A stretch of 13,013 nucleotides of DNA from Bacteroidota bacterium (GTDB lineage: Bacteria; Bacteroidota; Bacteroidia; Flavobacteriales; Flavobacteriaceae), in NCBI GenBank assembly GCA_023427845.1, contig JAEYZX010000190.1, forward strand, positions 1 to 13,013, written 5' to 3'. Made by a program: the position numbers and the translations under genes. This document shows positions 6,107-12,822 of the stretch, one piece after another; the first letter of the stretch is position 1; each line of letters opens with the position of its first letter. The notes below the pieces were generated by a model. It was given only the letters and a program-made list of their open reading frames with translations, did no database searches and was not told where the DNA came from.

Positions 6107-7150
6107 CTATTTGGCAGGCCGCCCAAATATTGAATAAATTTTCAACCTGCGTGGAAGTGGAAGATTTCGTTTTTCCGGAACACCATGCGTCGCGATGTAA
6201 TTTTCAACTGCATCAACCATTCGCTGGGCCGATTTTCCATCGTTGTACGGATGATACTGCTCGAGGATCTCACGTCGTTTTTCTGCAAAAGGATCTTCGC
6301 TGAGGTTGCGCTCAACCATTGAAAGTAATTTCGAATAATCGCCGCTGTTGTCCCACAGAATATTATCCGAAATATTCCTGAACGTTATCGCCGGTTTGTC
6401 AAGCAGCAGGAATTCATAAATAACCGAAGAAGTATCGCTTATCAGTAAATCTGCAATAAGCAGGAATTTAACGATGTTTTTTTCATCTTCAAAAATGATA
6501 TTCGGTACTTCATCGCTCAGCTTGCGATACGCATTTAGCCATTCCACGGCCATCAGCGGATGGAATTTAAGCAATATCAAATAATCCTTATTTGCCGCCA
6601 GCTTTTTTAATTGCTCAAGTAAATGAGGTGCGGATGTGAGTTTTGGCGAGAATGTCGGAGCGTAAAGCAGTATTTTTTTTGCGTCGTGTTGTGTCAGCAA
6701 TTCGTTTTTAATAATGTCAAAACCTGAAGTGTCACCGCCATAAACATCGAGTTTCGGCCAGCCCGTTTCAACGACTTCAAAATCCCGATATTTTTTCCAA
6801 AGCTTTTTAAATCCTTCGGTGAAATACGGACCTTGCGTAAGATATAAATCAAAGTACTTTCGAATCCTGAAATGGCCTTTCTTTTCGCCTGCGAGTCCGT
6901 GGAAAACCTGTACTTTCACGCCTCGTAAATAATGTGGGACTTCATTTCCGGGAACGAAAATCGCATCGCTTTTAAAAGATTCCAAATCGGATACCGAGGT
7001 GGTATGCCGGTCGGATTTGTATGGGAAGTCGCCGATAATCTTTTCATTGACATACCAGATCACTTCGTGTTTTCTGCCTTCAAGCGCCGCTTTAACGGGC
7101 TGTAAGATTCCAAAGGCATAATTGTTCTGGCAGAAAAGTATGCATTTCAT
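6107..7150 (-). CDS. CDP-glycerol glycerophosphotransferase-like (TagF/TagB-type, PF04464)
   Basis: A 347-residue protein resembling the C-terminal catalytic part of TagF/TagB enzymes, which move glycerol-phosphate from CDP-glycerol onto a glycan acceptor. Marker residues are visible: FHGLAGEKKG with H84-G85, a YAPTF strand (163-167), KFHPLM with H197-P198, and the nucleotide-binding SDTSSVIYEFLLLDKP (238-253). It lacks the N-terminal extension of Gram-positive TagF and any membrane segment. Gram-negative relatives occur in capsule and LPS loci, where they may transfer glycerol-, ribitol- or other alditol-phosphate. It follows the nucleotidyltransferase gene by 2 bases, so the two are surely cotranscribed. 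That neighbour could supply its CDP-activated donor, but no tagD-like glycerol-phosphate cytidylyltransferase of the standard kind is seen. The exact donor is unproven. Confidence 0.85.
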   Translation of the reverse strand: MKCILFCQNNYAFGILQPVKAALEGRKHEVIWYVNEKIIGDFPYKSDRHTTSVSDLESFKSDAIFVPGNEVPHYLRGVKVQVFHGLAGEKKGHFRIRKYFDLYLTQGPYFTEGFKKLWKKYRDFEVVETGWPKLDVYGGDTSGFDIIKNELLTQHDAKKILLYAPTFSPKLTSAPHLLEQLKKLAANKDYLILLKFHPLMAVEWLNAYRKLSDEVPNIIFEDEKNIVKFLLIADLLISDTSSVIYEFLLLDKPAITFRNISDNILWDNSGDYSKLLSMVERNLSEDPFAEKRREILEQYHPYNDGKSAQRMVDAVENYIATHGVPEKRNLPLPRRLKIYSIFGRPAK

Positions 7151-7152
7151 CG

Positions 7153-7833
7153 TTACAGCAGGTTGTTTGCGTTTTCAAGGTCTTCCAGAAAATCGATTTC
7201 CATGCAGTTGTATGCCGAAATATCAATGGCTTTTACTTTTATGTTGTCTTTTTCGATTGCGAGTTCGAGGCCGCGCTCAAAGTAATCGTTCGCATCACAT
7301 TCTTCAAGCCGGGTTATGAACTTGCCGATATCGTTACTCGAGATGAAATTGATTCCGACCGCTTCTCCGAGCCCGCCAACGACAGTTTTCGAGAGTTCGT
7401 CTATATACCCGTCCTTTAAAGTATATTTCACTTCCTCATCGCCCACTTTGCTCGTATTTACTGCAACAAATGAGGTGTTGTCCTCAATATGGGGATTTAG
7501 TATTTCAAGAAGTTTTGCATCGAAAACAACATCGCCATTAAACCATAATACAGATTTTTCCTTGTATTTTTTCAATGCACGAAGCAGGCTTTTTGAAGTA
7601 TTTGTCTGGTCGAAAAACGGATTGTACACATAAGTCAGCTCAGGGAAACGCTCCATGATCAGCTCTTTTTTGAAACCGATTACAACATTGATGCTGTCGA
7701 TATCATATTTTGAACTGATGTTTTCAATCTGCGATTCCATGATGCTTTTGCCGTTTTTAAGCAGCGTCAACGGTTTTGGAAATGGATTTCCGAGTCGCGA
7801 ACCGATACCGGCGGCAAGAATGACTATTTTCAA
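7153..7833 (-). CDS. NTP transferase (LicC/nucleotidylyltransferase-like)
   Basis: A single-domain nucleotidyltransferase of about 226 residues in the sugar-1-phosphate/phosphocholine cytidylyltransferase superfamily. It couples an NTP to a phosphorylated sugar or alcohol and releases pyrophosphate. It starts with KIVILAAGIGSRLGNPFPKP, holding the GxGSR loop and the PKPL lysine, then NGDVVFD (99-105) with the metal aspartate, and EIDFLEDLENA (212-222) near the end. QTNTSKSLLRAL (76-87) recalls the N..S pattern of LicC. The TTG at 7833 gives the family-like start and sits 19 bases after the LicD stop. The ATG at 7878 would add 15 residues and overlap licD-like sequence by 26 bases, and it remains possible. 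Flanked by LicD-like and TagF-like genes, a CDP-alcohol or CDP-choline type product is a reasonable inference. A sugar nucleotide is the alternative. Confidence 0.85.
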   Translation of the reverse strand: MKIVILAAGIGSRLGNPFPKPLTLLKNGKSIMESQIENISSKYDIDSINVVIGFKKELIMERFPELTYVYNPFFDQTNTSKSLLRALKKYKEKSVLWFNGDVVFDAKLLEILNPHIEDNTSFVAVNTSKVGDEEVKYTLKDGYIDELSKTVVGGLGEAVGINFISSNDIGKFITRLEECDANDYFERGLELAIEKDNIKVKAIDISAYNCMEIDFLEDLENANNLL

Positions 7834-7852
7834 ATCGTAAGGCTTTAAATTT

Positions 7853-8464
7853 CTAAATTTTGTCCGTGGCAGGATCAAGTACCGAATTGTCGTCTACAAA
7901 AGTATTGTAATTTTCGTTGGGAATTTCCCAATTTCCGTATCGTGCCTTGAGATAGCCATCAAGTGGTGACGGTTTCGGATGGCTTAAGCCTTGAAAATCA
8001 ATAGTTTTCATGTTTGCATACCACGCAGAATCTACCGATTTTATGACGTTGTCGCCAATCAGCCAATAATAGTTTTGTTTGTAGCGGTATTTTACAAACA
8101 CATCAAGGCACACGTTCCCTTTTAATAGGCCAAAGAACCGCTTTTTTCTTATTTTGATCATTCGAAGATCGCCACGCTTGAAATAGGGTGGATGATCTTT
8201 TTGTACATATCTGAACCGGACACGGAAGTTTGCTTTCCGCAAAGCCTCGCAAAGGGTTGCAATTTCTTCCTGATTGATGTCGAGCACGCAGAAGTCAACA
8301 TCATTGTCCCACGGCAAAAGCTTATTGTCACGCCGGATTCCGAGTAACGTTCCTCCGTCGAGTGCGTATTTTACCTTGTGTTGCGAAAAGATTTTCCCGA
8401 CTTCTTTCAGTAAACTTTCTGCTTCGGCGAGATTTTTTCCTTGTAATTTTATATTATAGGCCAT
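7853..8464 (-). CDS. LicD family phosphotransferase
   Basis: LicD proteins (PF04991) are nucleotidyltransferase-fold enzymes. The founding members move phosphocholine from CDP-choline onto LPS or teichoic acid sugars; eukaryotic fukutin relatives transfer ribitol-phosphate. This one has 203 residues and the two defining motifs: DGGTLLGIRR (36-45) and the acidic PWDNDVDFCV (51-60), whose aspartates would bind metal. Later it has the LicD-type block YLKARYGNWEIP (172-183). No signal peptide or membrane helix. It heads a three-gene leftward run with the nucleotidyltransferase and the TagF-like gene. The start ATG at 8464 follows the GT9 stop by 38 bases. In that gap TTG (8500-8498) and TATCTTTT (8481-8474) are 16 bases apart, a weak promoter candidate. 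No choline kinase or choline importer gene is in view, so the transferred group may not be choline. Confidence 0.87.
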   Translation of the reverse strand: MAYNIKLQGKNLAEAESLLKEVGKIFSQHKVKYALDGGTLLGIRRDNKLLPWDNDVDFCVLDINQEEIATLCEALRKANFRVRFRYVQKDHPPYFKRGDLRMIKIRKKRFFGLLKGNVCLDVFVKYRYKQNYYWLIGDNVIKSVDSAWYANMKTIDFQGLSHPKPSPLDGYLKARYGNWEIPNENYNTFVDDNSVLDPATDKI

Positions 8465-8502
8465 TGAAAATTAAAAAGATAGGTATTAAATATGCGGCAA
8501 AT

Positions 8503-9588
8503 CTAAAGATTATCCCGTAAAAACTTAGTTAAAGCATTGGTTATTAACTCAGGATTGAACATTTTATAGTATTTTAAATGTTGCGTTTTTAAATCCTTTC
8601 GAGGGTTTTTCCCAATAAGTTCAGGCCTAAAATCATTTAGATGTACCGCTTTGTGGAAAATGCCATCTTCAAAAATACTCCAGCTTTTTTTCTCGATCCA
8701 CGGTGAGAAAATCGTAAAAGACGGTTTATTCAGCGCTTTTGCGATATTGATCGCGCCGCCGTCGTTCCCCACAATGATTTTACAAAACGACATGATTGCC
8801 ATGAAACTCCGCAAATCGGTACCAATGAGGTCAAATACAATTTTGGACTTTGATGTGTGGGAGCACAGCTCAAATAATCGGCGCGCCTCATCAACTTGTT
8901 TCGGAATATAATTGAACAATATCCTAACATTTTCTTCGTCCGCAATCCTGTCGATTAGCTGCGCCATGTAGTCAAGCGGATAGGTTTTGCTTTCCTCGCT
9001 TCCCAAAATGCTTACCATCACCAATTTATCGTCTGATGATATTCCGTGTTTCAACAGCAAAACATCAGCCGTAGCCAATTCAGCTTGGGTCAGAAAAATT
9101 TTCGGATACGGATCGATTTCGAGGTCGCCCATCAATCCTGCAAAAAGCTGTTCGCGCCTTTCGATCGCAAGCCCTTTTATTGTTTTCGGATTTTTCGGAT
9201 AAAATACCTTTTCATTGTACGAAAAAGGAATCCCTTTTCCTTCGTATCCGATTCTTCGTTCGGCACCTGAAAACATGGTCACCAGGCAGCTTTCGAGCTT
9301 TGAGTATGCATCAATTACGATATCGTACCTGCTTTTGTGGATGGCTGAAACAAATTTCAAAAGTTCGATCTTGCTTTCGCGCGCTGCATCCGGAAAAAGG
9401 ATCATACGGTCGATGTTTGGATTATTTTCGACAACCGGCTTCGTAAACGGATAAATTAGATAATCGATCTGAGCGTCCGGAAAACGCTTTCTCAAATTGT
9501 TGCAAATCATCGAACTGATCAGCACATCACCAATCATTTTGAGTTGGATGACCAATATCTTAGAAGGCGTTTTGGCAATTTTTTCCAT
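8503..9588 (-). CDS. Glycosyltransferase family 9 (LPS heptosyltransferase-type)
   Basis: A 361-residue GT-B enzyme of the ADP-heptose:LPS heptosyltransferase family, which extends the LPS inner core on the cytoplasmic side of the inner membrane. Visible are the N-terminal ILVIQLKMIGDVLISS with the IGD loop, a second-domain strand and loop (VSILGSEESKTYPLDYM) equal to the PGS..KRWP region, and the donor-site signature VGNDGGAINIAKALNKPSF. In this last block GNDGG replaces the common NDSG. The start is the ATG at 9588, which shares its A with the dapD TAA stop (TAATG), so translation is likely coupled to dapD. The frame extends another 30 codons upstream inside dapD with no family-like sequence there. 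LicD follows 38 bases downstream. Donor could be heptose or another sugar. Confidence 0.92.
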   Translation of the reverse strand: MEKIAKTPSKILVIQLKMIGDVLISSMICNNLRKRFPDAQIDYLIYPFTKPVVENNPNIDRMILFPDAARESKIELLKFVSAIHKSRYDIVIDAYSKLESCLVTMFSGAERRIGYEGKGIPFSYNEKVFYPKNPKTIKGLAIERREQLFAGLMGDLEIDPYPKIFLTQAELATADVLLLKHGISSDDKLVMVSILGSEESKTYPLDYMAQLIDRIADEENVRILFNYIPKQVDEARRLFELCSHTSKSKIVFDLIGTDLRSFMAIMSFCKIIVGNDGGAINIAKALNKPSFTIFSPWIEKKSWSIFEDGIFHKAVHLNDFRPELIGKNPRKDLKTQHLKYYKMFNPELITNALTKFLRDNL

Positions 9589-10403
9589 TAAACGGCAACT
9601 CCATATTCGCGAAGCGCATCGTTCAGCGATGTTTTTAAATCGGTTGATGGTTTTCGCTTGCCGATGATAAGTGCACACGGAACCTGATATTCGCCCGCTA
9701 CAAATTTCTTGGTATAACTTCCCGGGATCACGACCGACCGTGCAGGAACCACACCTTTCATTTCGACAGGTTCATCGCCGGTCACGTCAATTATTTTAGT
9801 TGATGCAGTCAGGCAAACATTTGCGCCGAGCACGGCTTCGGTTTCAACCCGTATGCCCTCAACAACAATGCAACGCGAACCGATGAATGCGCCATCTTCG
9901 ATGATCACGGGCGCGGCCTGCAACGGTTCAAGTACGCCTCCAATTCCGACGCCACCCGATAAATGCACGTTTTTGCCAATCTGCGCACAGCTTCCAACGG
10001 TTGCCCAGGTATCCACCATTGTGCCTTCGTCGACATAAGCTCCGATATTCACGTAGCTCGGCATCATGATGACACCTTGCGAAATGTATGCGCCGTGGCG
10101 TGCAACCGCATTCGGCACTACGCGTATTCCTTTTTGTGCATAACCGCGTTTAAGCGGAATCTTGTCGTGGTATTCAAAAATCCCGGCTTCGAGCGTTTCC
10201 ATTTTTTGTATCGGAAAATACATCACCACCGCTTTTTTGACCCATTCGTTCACCTGCCAACCGTCGAGTGTTGGTTCGGCAACGCGAAGGGTTCCTTCGT
10301 CAAGCAGGTCAATGACCTTGCGGATGGCGGCTATCGTATTGTCGTTCTGCAGCAGGCTGCGGTCGTCCCACGCTTGCTCTATGGTTTGTTTAAGATGGTT
10401 CAT
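9588..10403 (-). CDS. dapD: 2,3,4,5-tetrahydropyridine-2,6-dicarboxylate N-succinyltransferase
   Basis: DapD succinylates tetrahydrodipicolinate with succinyl-CoA in the succinylase branch of diaminopimelate/lysine synthesis, feeding peptidoglycan and lysine. It has 271 residues, close to the 274 of E. coli DapD. The N-terminal helical part (LDEGTLRVAEP, 34-44) is followed by the left-handed beta-helix of hexapeptide repeats, with the highly conserved PSYVNIGAYVDEGTMVDTWA (115-134) and GSCAQIGKNVHLSGGVGIGG (137-156). The C-terminal VPCALIIGKR (241-250) fits the closing domain. The start ATG at 10403 agrees with the family; a frame extension to 10466 would overlap the promoter box at 10418-10425. 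Its stop overlaps the GT9 start by one base, tying a housekeeping amino-acid gene to an LPS core gene. The gene reads divergently from the methyltransferase across 281 bases. Confidence 0.97.
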   Translation of the reverse strand: MNHLKQTIEQAWDDRSLLQNDNTIAAIRKVIDLLDEGTLRVAEPTLDGWQVNEWVKKAVVMYFPIQKMETLEAGIFEYHDKIPLKRGYAQKGIRVVPNAVARHGAYISQGVIMMPSYVNIGAYVDEGTMVDTWATVGSCAQIGKNVHLSGGVGIGGVLEPLQAAPVIIEDGAFIGSRCIVVEGIRVETEAVLGANVCLTASTKIIDVTGDEPVEMKGVVPARSVVIPGSYTKKFVAGEYQVPCALIIGKRKPSTDLKTSLNDALREYGVAV

Positions 10404-10417
10404 GAGAATAATTTTAG

Positions 10418-10425
10418 CAAAGATA
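10418..10425 (-). promoter_or_regulatory. Likely -7 promoter box for dapD-GT9
   Basis: The minus strand reads TATCTTTG, a full match to the Bacteroidota TAnnTTTG box, 14 bases before the dapD ATG at 10403. The nearest upstream TTG on this strand is about 30 bases away, outside the usual spacing, so the -33 part is not seen. The implied leader is very short. Confidence 0.45.
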
Positions 10426-10523
10426 AACTTTTGTACGGTATGAATAATGGCTCGCCAAGACGTCACGGACTATGACTGAACGTTACTATGGATATTGAAT
10501 TTTATGACGTTTGCCCGGTAAGC

Positions 10524-10604
10524 GGTGCGTTAGGGATGGAAGCAAAGTGCCGCGCACTGCGTACAGCCCGGCGCATAGAGCGGTATGATTGCAGGAAAAG
10601 CACC
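10524..10604 (+). ncRNA. Candidate structured intergenic element, copy B (Flavo-1-like)
   Basis: The plus strand reads GGTGC (10524-10528), TTAG and GATGGAAGC (10535-10543). It then has a central stem GTGCCG (10547-10552) pairing with CGGCGC (10569-10574, one G-U pair), then ATAGAGCGG, GCAGGA and finally GCACC (10600-10604), which pairs exactly with the opening GGTGC. The block order matches copy A at 211-287, while the stem sequences differ completely, as expected for a conserved fold with changing stems. The element may be the Flavo-1 RNA or a similar dispersed flavobacterial element; this is recall, not a search. The strand is inferred from block order, and it would then be transcribed toward the methyltransferase. 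Function unknown. Confidence 0.4.
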
Positions 10605-10634
10605 ACAGCGCAACGCCCAACTTTAAAATCTGAC

Positions 10635-10666
10635 TTGCAGGAACCGACCAAAAATCGTAATATTAG
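10635..10666 (+). promoter_or_regulatory. Possible promoter for the methyltransferase-lipoprotein operon
   Basis: TTG at 10635-10637 is followed after 20 bases by TAATATTAG (10658-10666), a poor relative of the TAnnTTTG box, 18 bases before the ATG at 10685. Spacing fits the Bacteroidota pattern, but the -7 box has mismatches or an extra base. Confidence 0.25.
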
Positions 10667-10684
10667 GTATCCGAATCCATTTTC

Positions 10685-11443
10685 ATGAAAGACAATTTTT
10701 CAAAGCAATCGGCCGAGTACTCGAAGTTCCGCCCTCAATATCCCGACGAAATGATCGAGCATATCGTATCGTTCGTGCATGAAAGGTCGTGTGCCCTTGA
10801 CGTTGCGACCGGAAACGGGCAGGTCGCAAAACAATTGGCGCGTCATTTTGAAAAGGTTTATGCAACAGACATCAGCGAAAACCAGCTGCAGCATGCCGTG
10901 CGGGCAGAAAATATCATTTATAAAAAAGAAAGCGCTGAACAAACGGGTTTTGACGATGTGATGTTTGACCTGGTTTTGGTTGCGCAGGCAATTCACTGGT
11001 TTGATTTTGATAAATTTTACGATGAGGTGCACCGGATTTTAAAGCCAACCGGAATATTTGCTGCAATCGGATACGGAAACCTGGCAACGAATCCGGATTC
11101 CGATGTAATATTGCGCAACTTCTACGAGAACATCATCGGGCCGTATTGGGATGGGGAGCGCCGCTATCTCGATGAAAATTACGAGACCATTCCGTTTCCA
11201 TTCGATGAAATCCCGACAAAAAAATTTACGAACCACCTTGAATGGTCATTTGATCACCTTGTGGGATACCTTGAAACGTGGTCGGCCACACAACATTACA
11301 AAGACAAAAACAATTCAAATCCGATCGACCTGATACGCGACGAATTGCGCGATTCGTGGCAACGCGGAAACAAGCAGGTAAAATTTCCCTTATTAATTCG
11401 CGTTGGTAAATTAAAACCATCCTCAAACTCAGCAGTTTTATGA
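10685..11443 (+). CDS. Class I SAM-dependent methyltransferase
   Basis: A 252-residue class I methyltransferase related to the trans-aconitate/juvenile-hormone type small-molecule group. It would transfer a methyl group from S-adenosylmethionine in the cytoplasm. The start FSKQSAEYSKFRPQYPDEMI is typical of this subgroup. The SAM-binding motif I is LDVATGNGQVA (38-48), the acidic end of strand 2 is D62 in YATDIS, motif IV is FDLVLVAQAIHWF (94-106), and a KPTGIFA strand (120-126) follows. No membrane segment. Its stop overlaps the start of the lipoprotein gene by 4 bases (ATGA), so the two are translated as a coupled pair, although the substrate is unknown and no functional link to the lipoprotein is evident. 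The annotation stops at the family level. Confidence 0.93.
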   Translation: MKDNFSKQSAEYSKFRPQYPDEMIEHIVSFVHERSCALDVATGNGQVAKQLARHFEKVYATDISENQLQHAVRAENIIYKKESAEQTGFDDVMFDLVLVAQAIHWFDFDKFYDEVHRILKPTGIFAAIGYGNLATNPDSDVILRNFYENIIGPYWDGERRYLDENYETIPFPFDEIPTKKFTNHLEWSFDHLVGYLETWSATQHYKDKNNSNPIDLIRDELRDSWQRGNKQVKFPLLIRVGKLKPSSNSAVL

Positions 11444-12267
11444 GAAGTATACTAATAATTGCGGCACTGGCATTAGCACTGGGCTGCAGCAGAAAGGCCA
11501 AGAATCCGCCGCCTGCGCCAACAGAGATCACATCCGACACGGTTGTGGTTGTCGATCCGCACAACGCACGCACTTCGCTCGACTACCTCGGAATGTATAA
11601 AGGTACGCTCCCATGTGCCGATTGCGCGGGAATTGAAACATCGCTGCAATTGTCGGAAGGATTTTCATATTCGCTTAAGCGGACCTACCTCGGAAAGAAA
11701 GACAAGATTGAAGAGCAAAAAGGTACGTTTTCCTGGAACAAAGCCGGAAATGCGATCCTGCTGGAAGACGTCAAGGACGAACCCAACCAATATTTTGTTG
11801 GAGAAAACACGCTGACGCAGCTGGACCTTAACGGTAATAAAATCACCGGCAAACTGGCCGAAAGTTTTGTTCTTCGCAAGATTCCCGAAGCGCAGGCCGC
11901 GAAAACCGATGCGCCGGAAAACCAAAAACCCGATCCGTTGGCAGGTACTAAATGGAAGTTGGCGGAACTCAATGGAAAGGCGGTTGCAGGCAATTCAGAG
12001 AAGATTCCTTTCATCGAATTCCGATCCGCGGGAGCGTTTGGTGCCTCGGCGGGGTGCAACAGCATTGGCGGAAAGTATGAGTTTACAGACAGCAGAATCA
12101 GGCTTTTCAACGTGATGGCGACACGAATGGCCTGCGCCGACATGCGGGCCGAATCAGCGTTGTTGGAAGTTTTCGAATCGACAGACAATTTTGTGCGTAA
12201 CGAGGAAATCCTTCAATTACGCAAAGGCGGTGTTGTACTGGCAAAATTTGAAGCGATGCGCCAGTAA
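11440..12267 (+). CDS. Lipoprotein with NlpE-like and META (HslJ-like) domains
   Basis: A 275-residue envelope lipoprotein. A short signal peptide ends in a lipobox ALALGC, with the lipidated cysteine at C16. Residues after it (SRKAK) are basic rather than acidic, so the surface-export signal reported for Bacteroidota lipoproteins is not evident and a periplasm-facing anchor is likely. An NlpE N-terminal-type domain follows at about 48-145, beginning YLGMYKGTLPCADCAGIETS, with a CxxC pair (C59, C62). A proline-rich linker leads to a META/HslJ domain at about 166-272 (LAGTKWKLAELNGK; GCNSIGGKYEF; MATRMACAD), with C206 and C232 as a possible disulfide. NlpE in E. coli senses lipoprotein and copper stress through Cpx. 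That role should not be assumed here, since no Cpx-type genes are nearby. It overlaps the methyltransferase gene by ATGA. Confidence 0.9.
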   Translation: MRSILIIAALALALGCSRKAKNPPPAPTEITSDTVVVVDPHNARTSLDYLGMYKGTLPCADCAGIETSLQLSEGFSYSLKRTYLGKKDKIEEQKGTFSWNKAGNAILLEDVKDEPNQYFVGENTLTQLDLNGNKITGKLAESFVLRKIPEAQAAKTDAPENQKPDPLAGTKWKLAELNGKAVAGNSEKIPFIEFRSAGAFGASAGCNSIGGKYEFTDSRIRLFNVMATRMACADMRAESALLEVFESTDNFVRNEEILQLRKGGVVLAKFEAMRQ

Positions 12268-12310
12268 CCGTTCAGTGCATTTTCAAATCTTCCAATTAAT
12301 GACGGCTCAA

Positions 12311-12339
12311 TTGTTACATTGTCAATTGCTGTACTTTCG
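12311..12339 (+). promoter_or_regulatory. Promoter of ruvX (Bacteroidota type)
   Basis: TTG (12311-12313) and TACTTTCG (12332-12339; one mismatch to TAnnTTTG) are 18 bases apart, inside the known 17-23 range. The ATG at 12370 follows 30 bases later. The TTG lies in a CAATTGT unit and a CAATTG follows at 12323-12328, recalling the heptamer array at 1765-1813. Confidence 0.5.
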
Positions 12340-12369
12340 CTCAAATATTCCGTAATTTGCAATAAAAAC

Positions 12370-12780
12370 ATGGCCCGAATTTTAGCAATCGACTACGGTC
12401 AAAAGCGGACCGGAATTGCGGTGACCGACGAAATGCAGCTCATCGCATCGGGACTGACCACTGTCGATTCCGTTTCGGCACTGCCATTTTTGCAAGATTA
12501 TTTTTTAAAAGAGAAAGTCGAAAAAGTGCTGATTGGCGAGCCAAAGCAGATGAATTACGCGCCGTCGGAAAGTGCGGCAATAATCGACGCTTTTGTATTG
12601 AAGTTTCAAAAGGCATTTCCCGAGATGCCGATTGTGCGGGTTGATGAACGATTTACTTCAAAAATGGCGTTCCAGACGATGATCGACAGCGGGCTCAAGA
12701 AAAAGCAACGCCGGAACAAAGCGCTTTTAGATGAGATTTCGGCAACCATAATGCTGCAGGATTATCTTGCAAGAAAGTAA
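12370..12780 (+). CDS. ruvX: Holliday junction resolvase-like RuvX (YqgF family)
   Basis: A 136-residue RNase H-fold protein of the YqgF/RuvX family, conserved in nearly all bacteria. It is thought to act as a Holliday junction resolvase or in 16S rRNA 5'-end maturation. The fold's motifs are clear: IDYGQKRTGIAVTDE (7-21) with the first catalytic aspartate D8, LIGEPKQMN (54-62) with E57, VDERFTSKMA (91-100) with D92-E93, and a final D121 in ALLDEISATIMLQDYL. The start is the ATG at 12370. The frame runs 17 codons further up to 12319, but those codons lie in the promoter region and do not resemble the family. The gene stands alone after the lipoprotein, with its own promoter. Confidence 0.96.
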   Translation: MARILAIDYGQKRTGIAVTDEMQLIASGLTTVDSVSALPFLQDYFLKEKVEKVLIGEPKQMNYAPSESAAIIDAFVLKFQKAFPEMPIVRVDERFTSKMAFQTMIDSGLKKKQRRNKALLDEISATIMLQDYLARK

Positions 12781-12822
12781 GCGATAATTCAATGCTGCGA
12801 TATCGCCAAGCCATTGAAACTG

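Larger units (their letters stand above)
10404..10684. other. Divergent intergenic region dapD / methyltransferase
   Basis: This 281-base spacer separates dapD (leftward) from the methyltransferase (rightward). It holds the dapD -7 box near its left end, the structured element copy B at 10524-10604, which is visibly richer in G+C than its surroundings, and a possible methyltransferase promoter near the right end. A 66-codon plus-strand frame crosses it but has no recognisable protein character. I see no tRNA or repeat array. Confidence 0.7.

Noticed and set aside
2439..9588. Mobile genomic island with transposase or integration sites
   Set aside because: No transposase, integrase, tRNA gene or flanking direct repeats seen; only gene content and orientation hint at transfer.
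9589..9678. Thirty extra N-terminal codons for GT9
   Set aside because: They lie inside dapD and do not resemble GT9; the ATG at 9588 gives the normal family start.
9963..10475. A 170-codon plus-strand frame opposite dapD
   Set aside because: Antisense to the conserved DapD beta-helix; no recognisable motifs.
10488..10688. A 66-codon plus-strand frame in the dapD-methyltransferase spacer
   Set aside because: It runs over structured element copy B and into the methyltransferase start, has Arg/Thr-rich composition without domain character, and no promoter or start context.
12319..12369. Seventeen extra N-terminal codons for RuvX
   Set aside because: They overlap the promoter and the family begins at MARILAIDYG.
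12797..12806. Palindrome GCGATATCGC between ruvX and the right-edge gene as a terminator
   Set aside because: Ten bases with no loop and no T-run; more likely chance or a protein site than a terminator.
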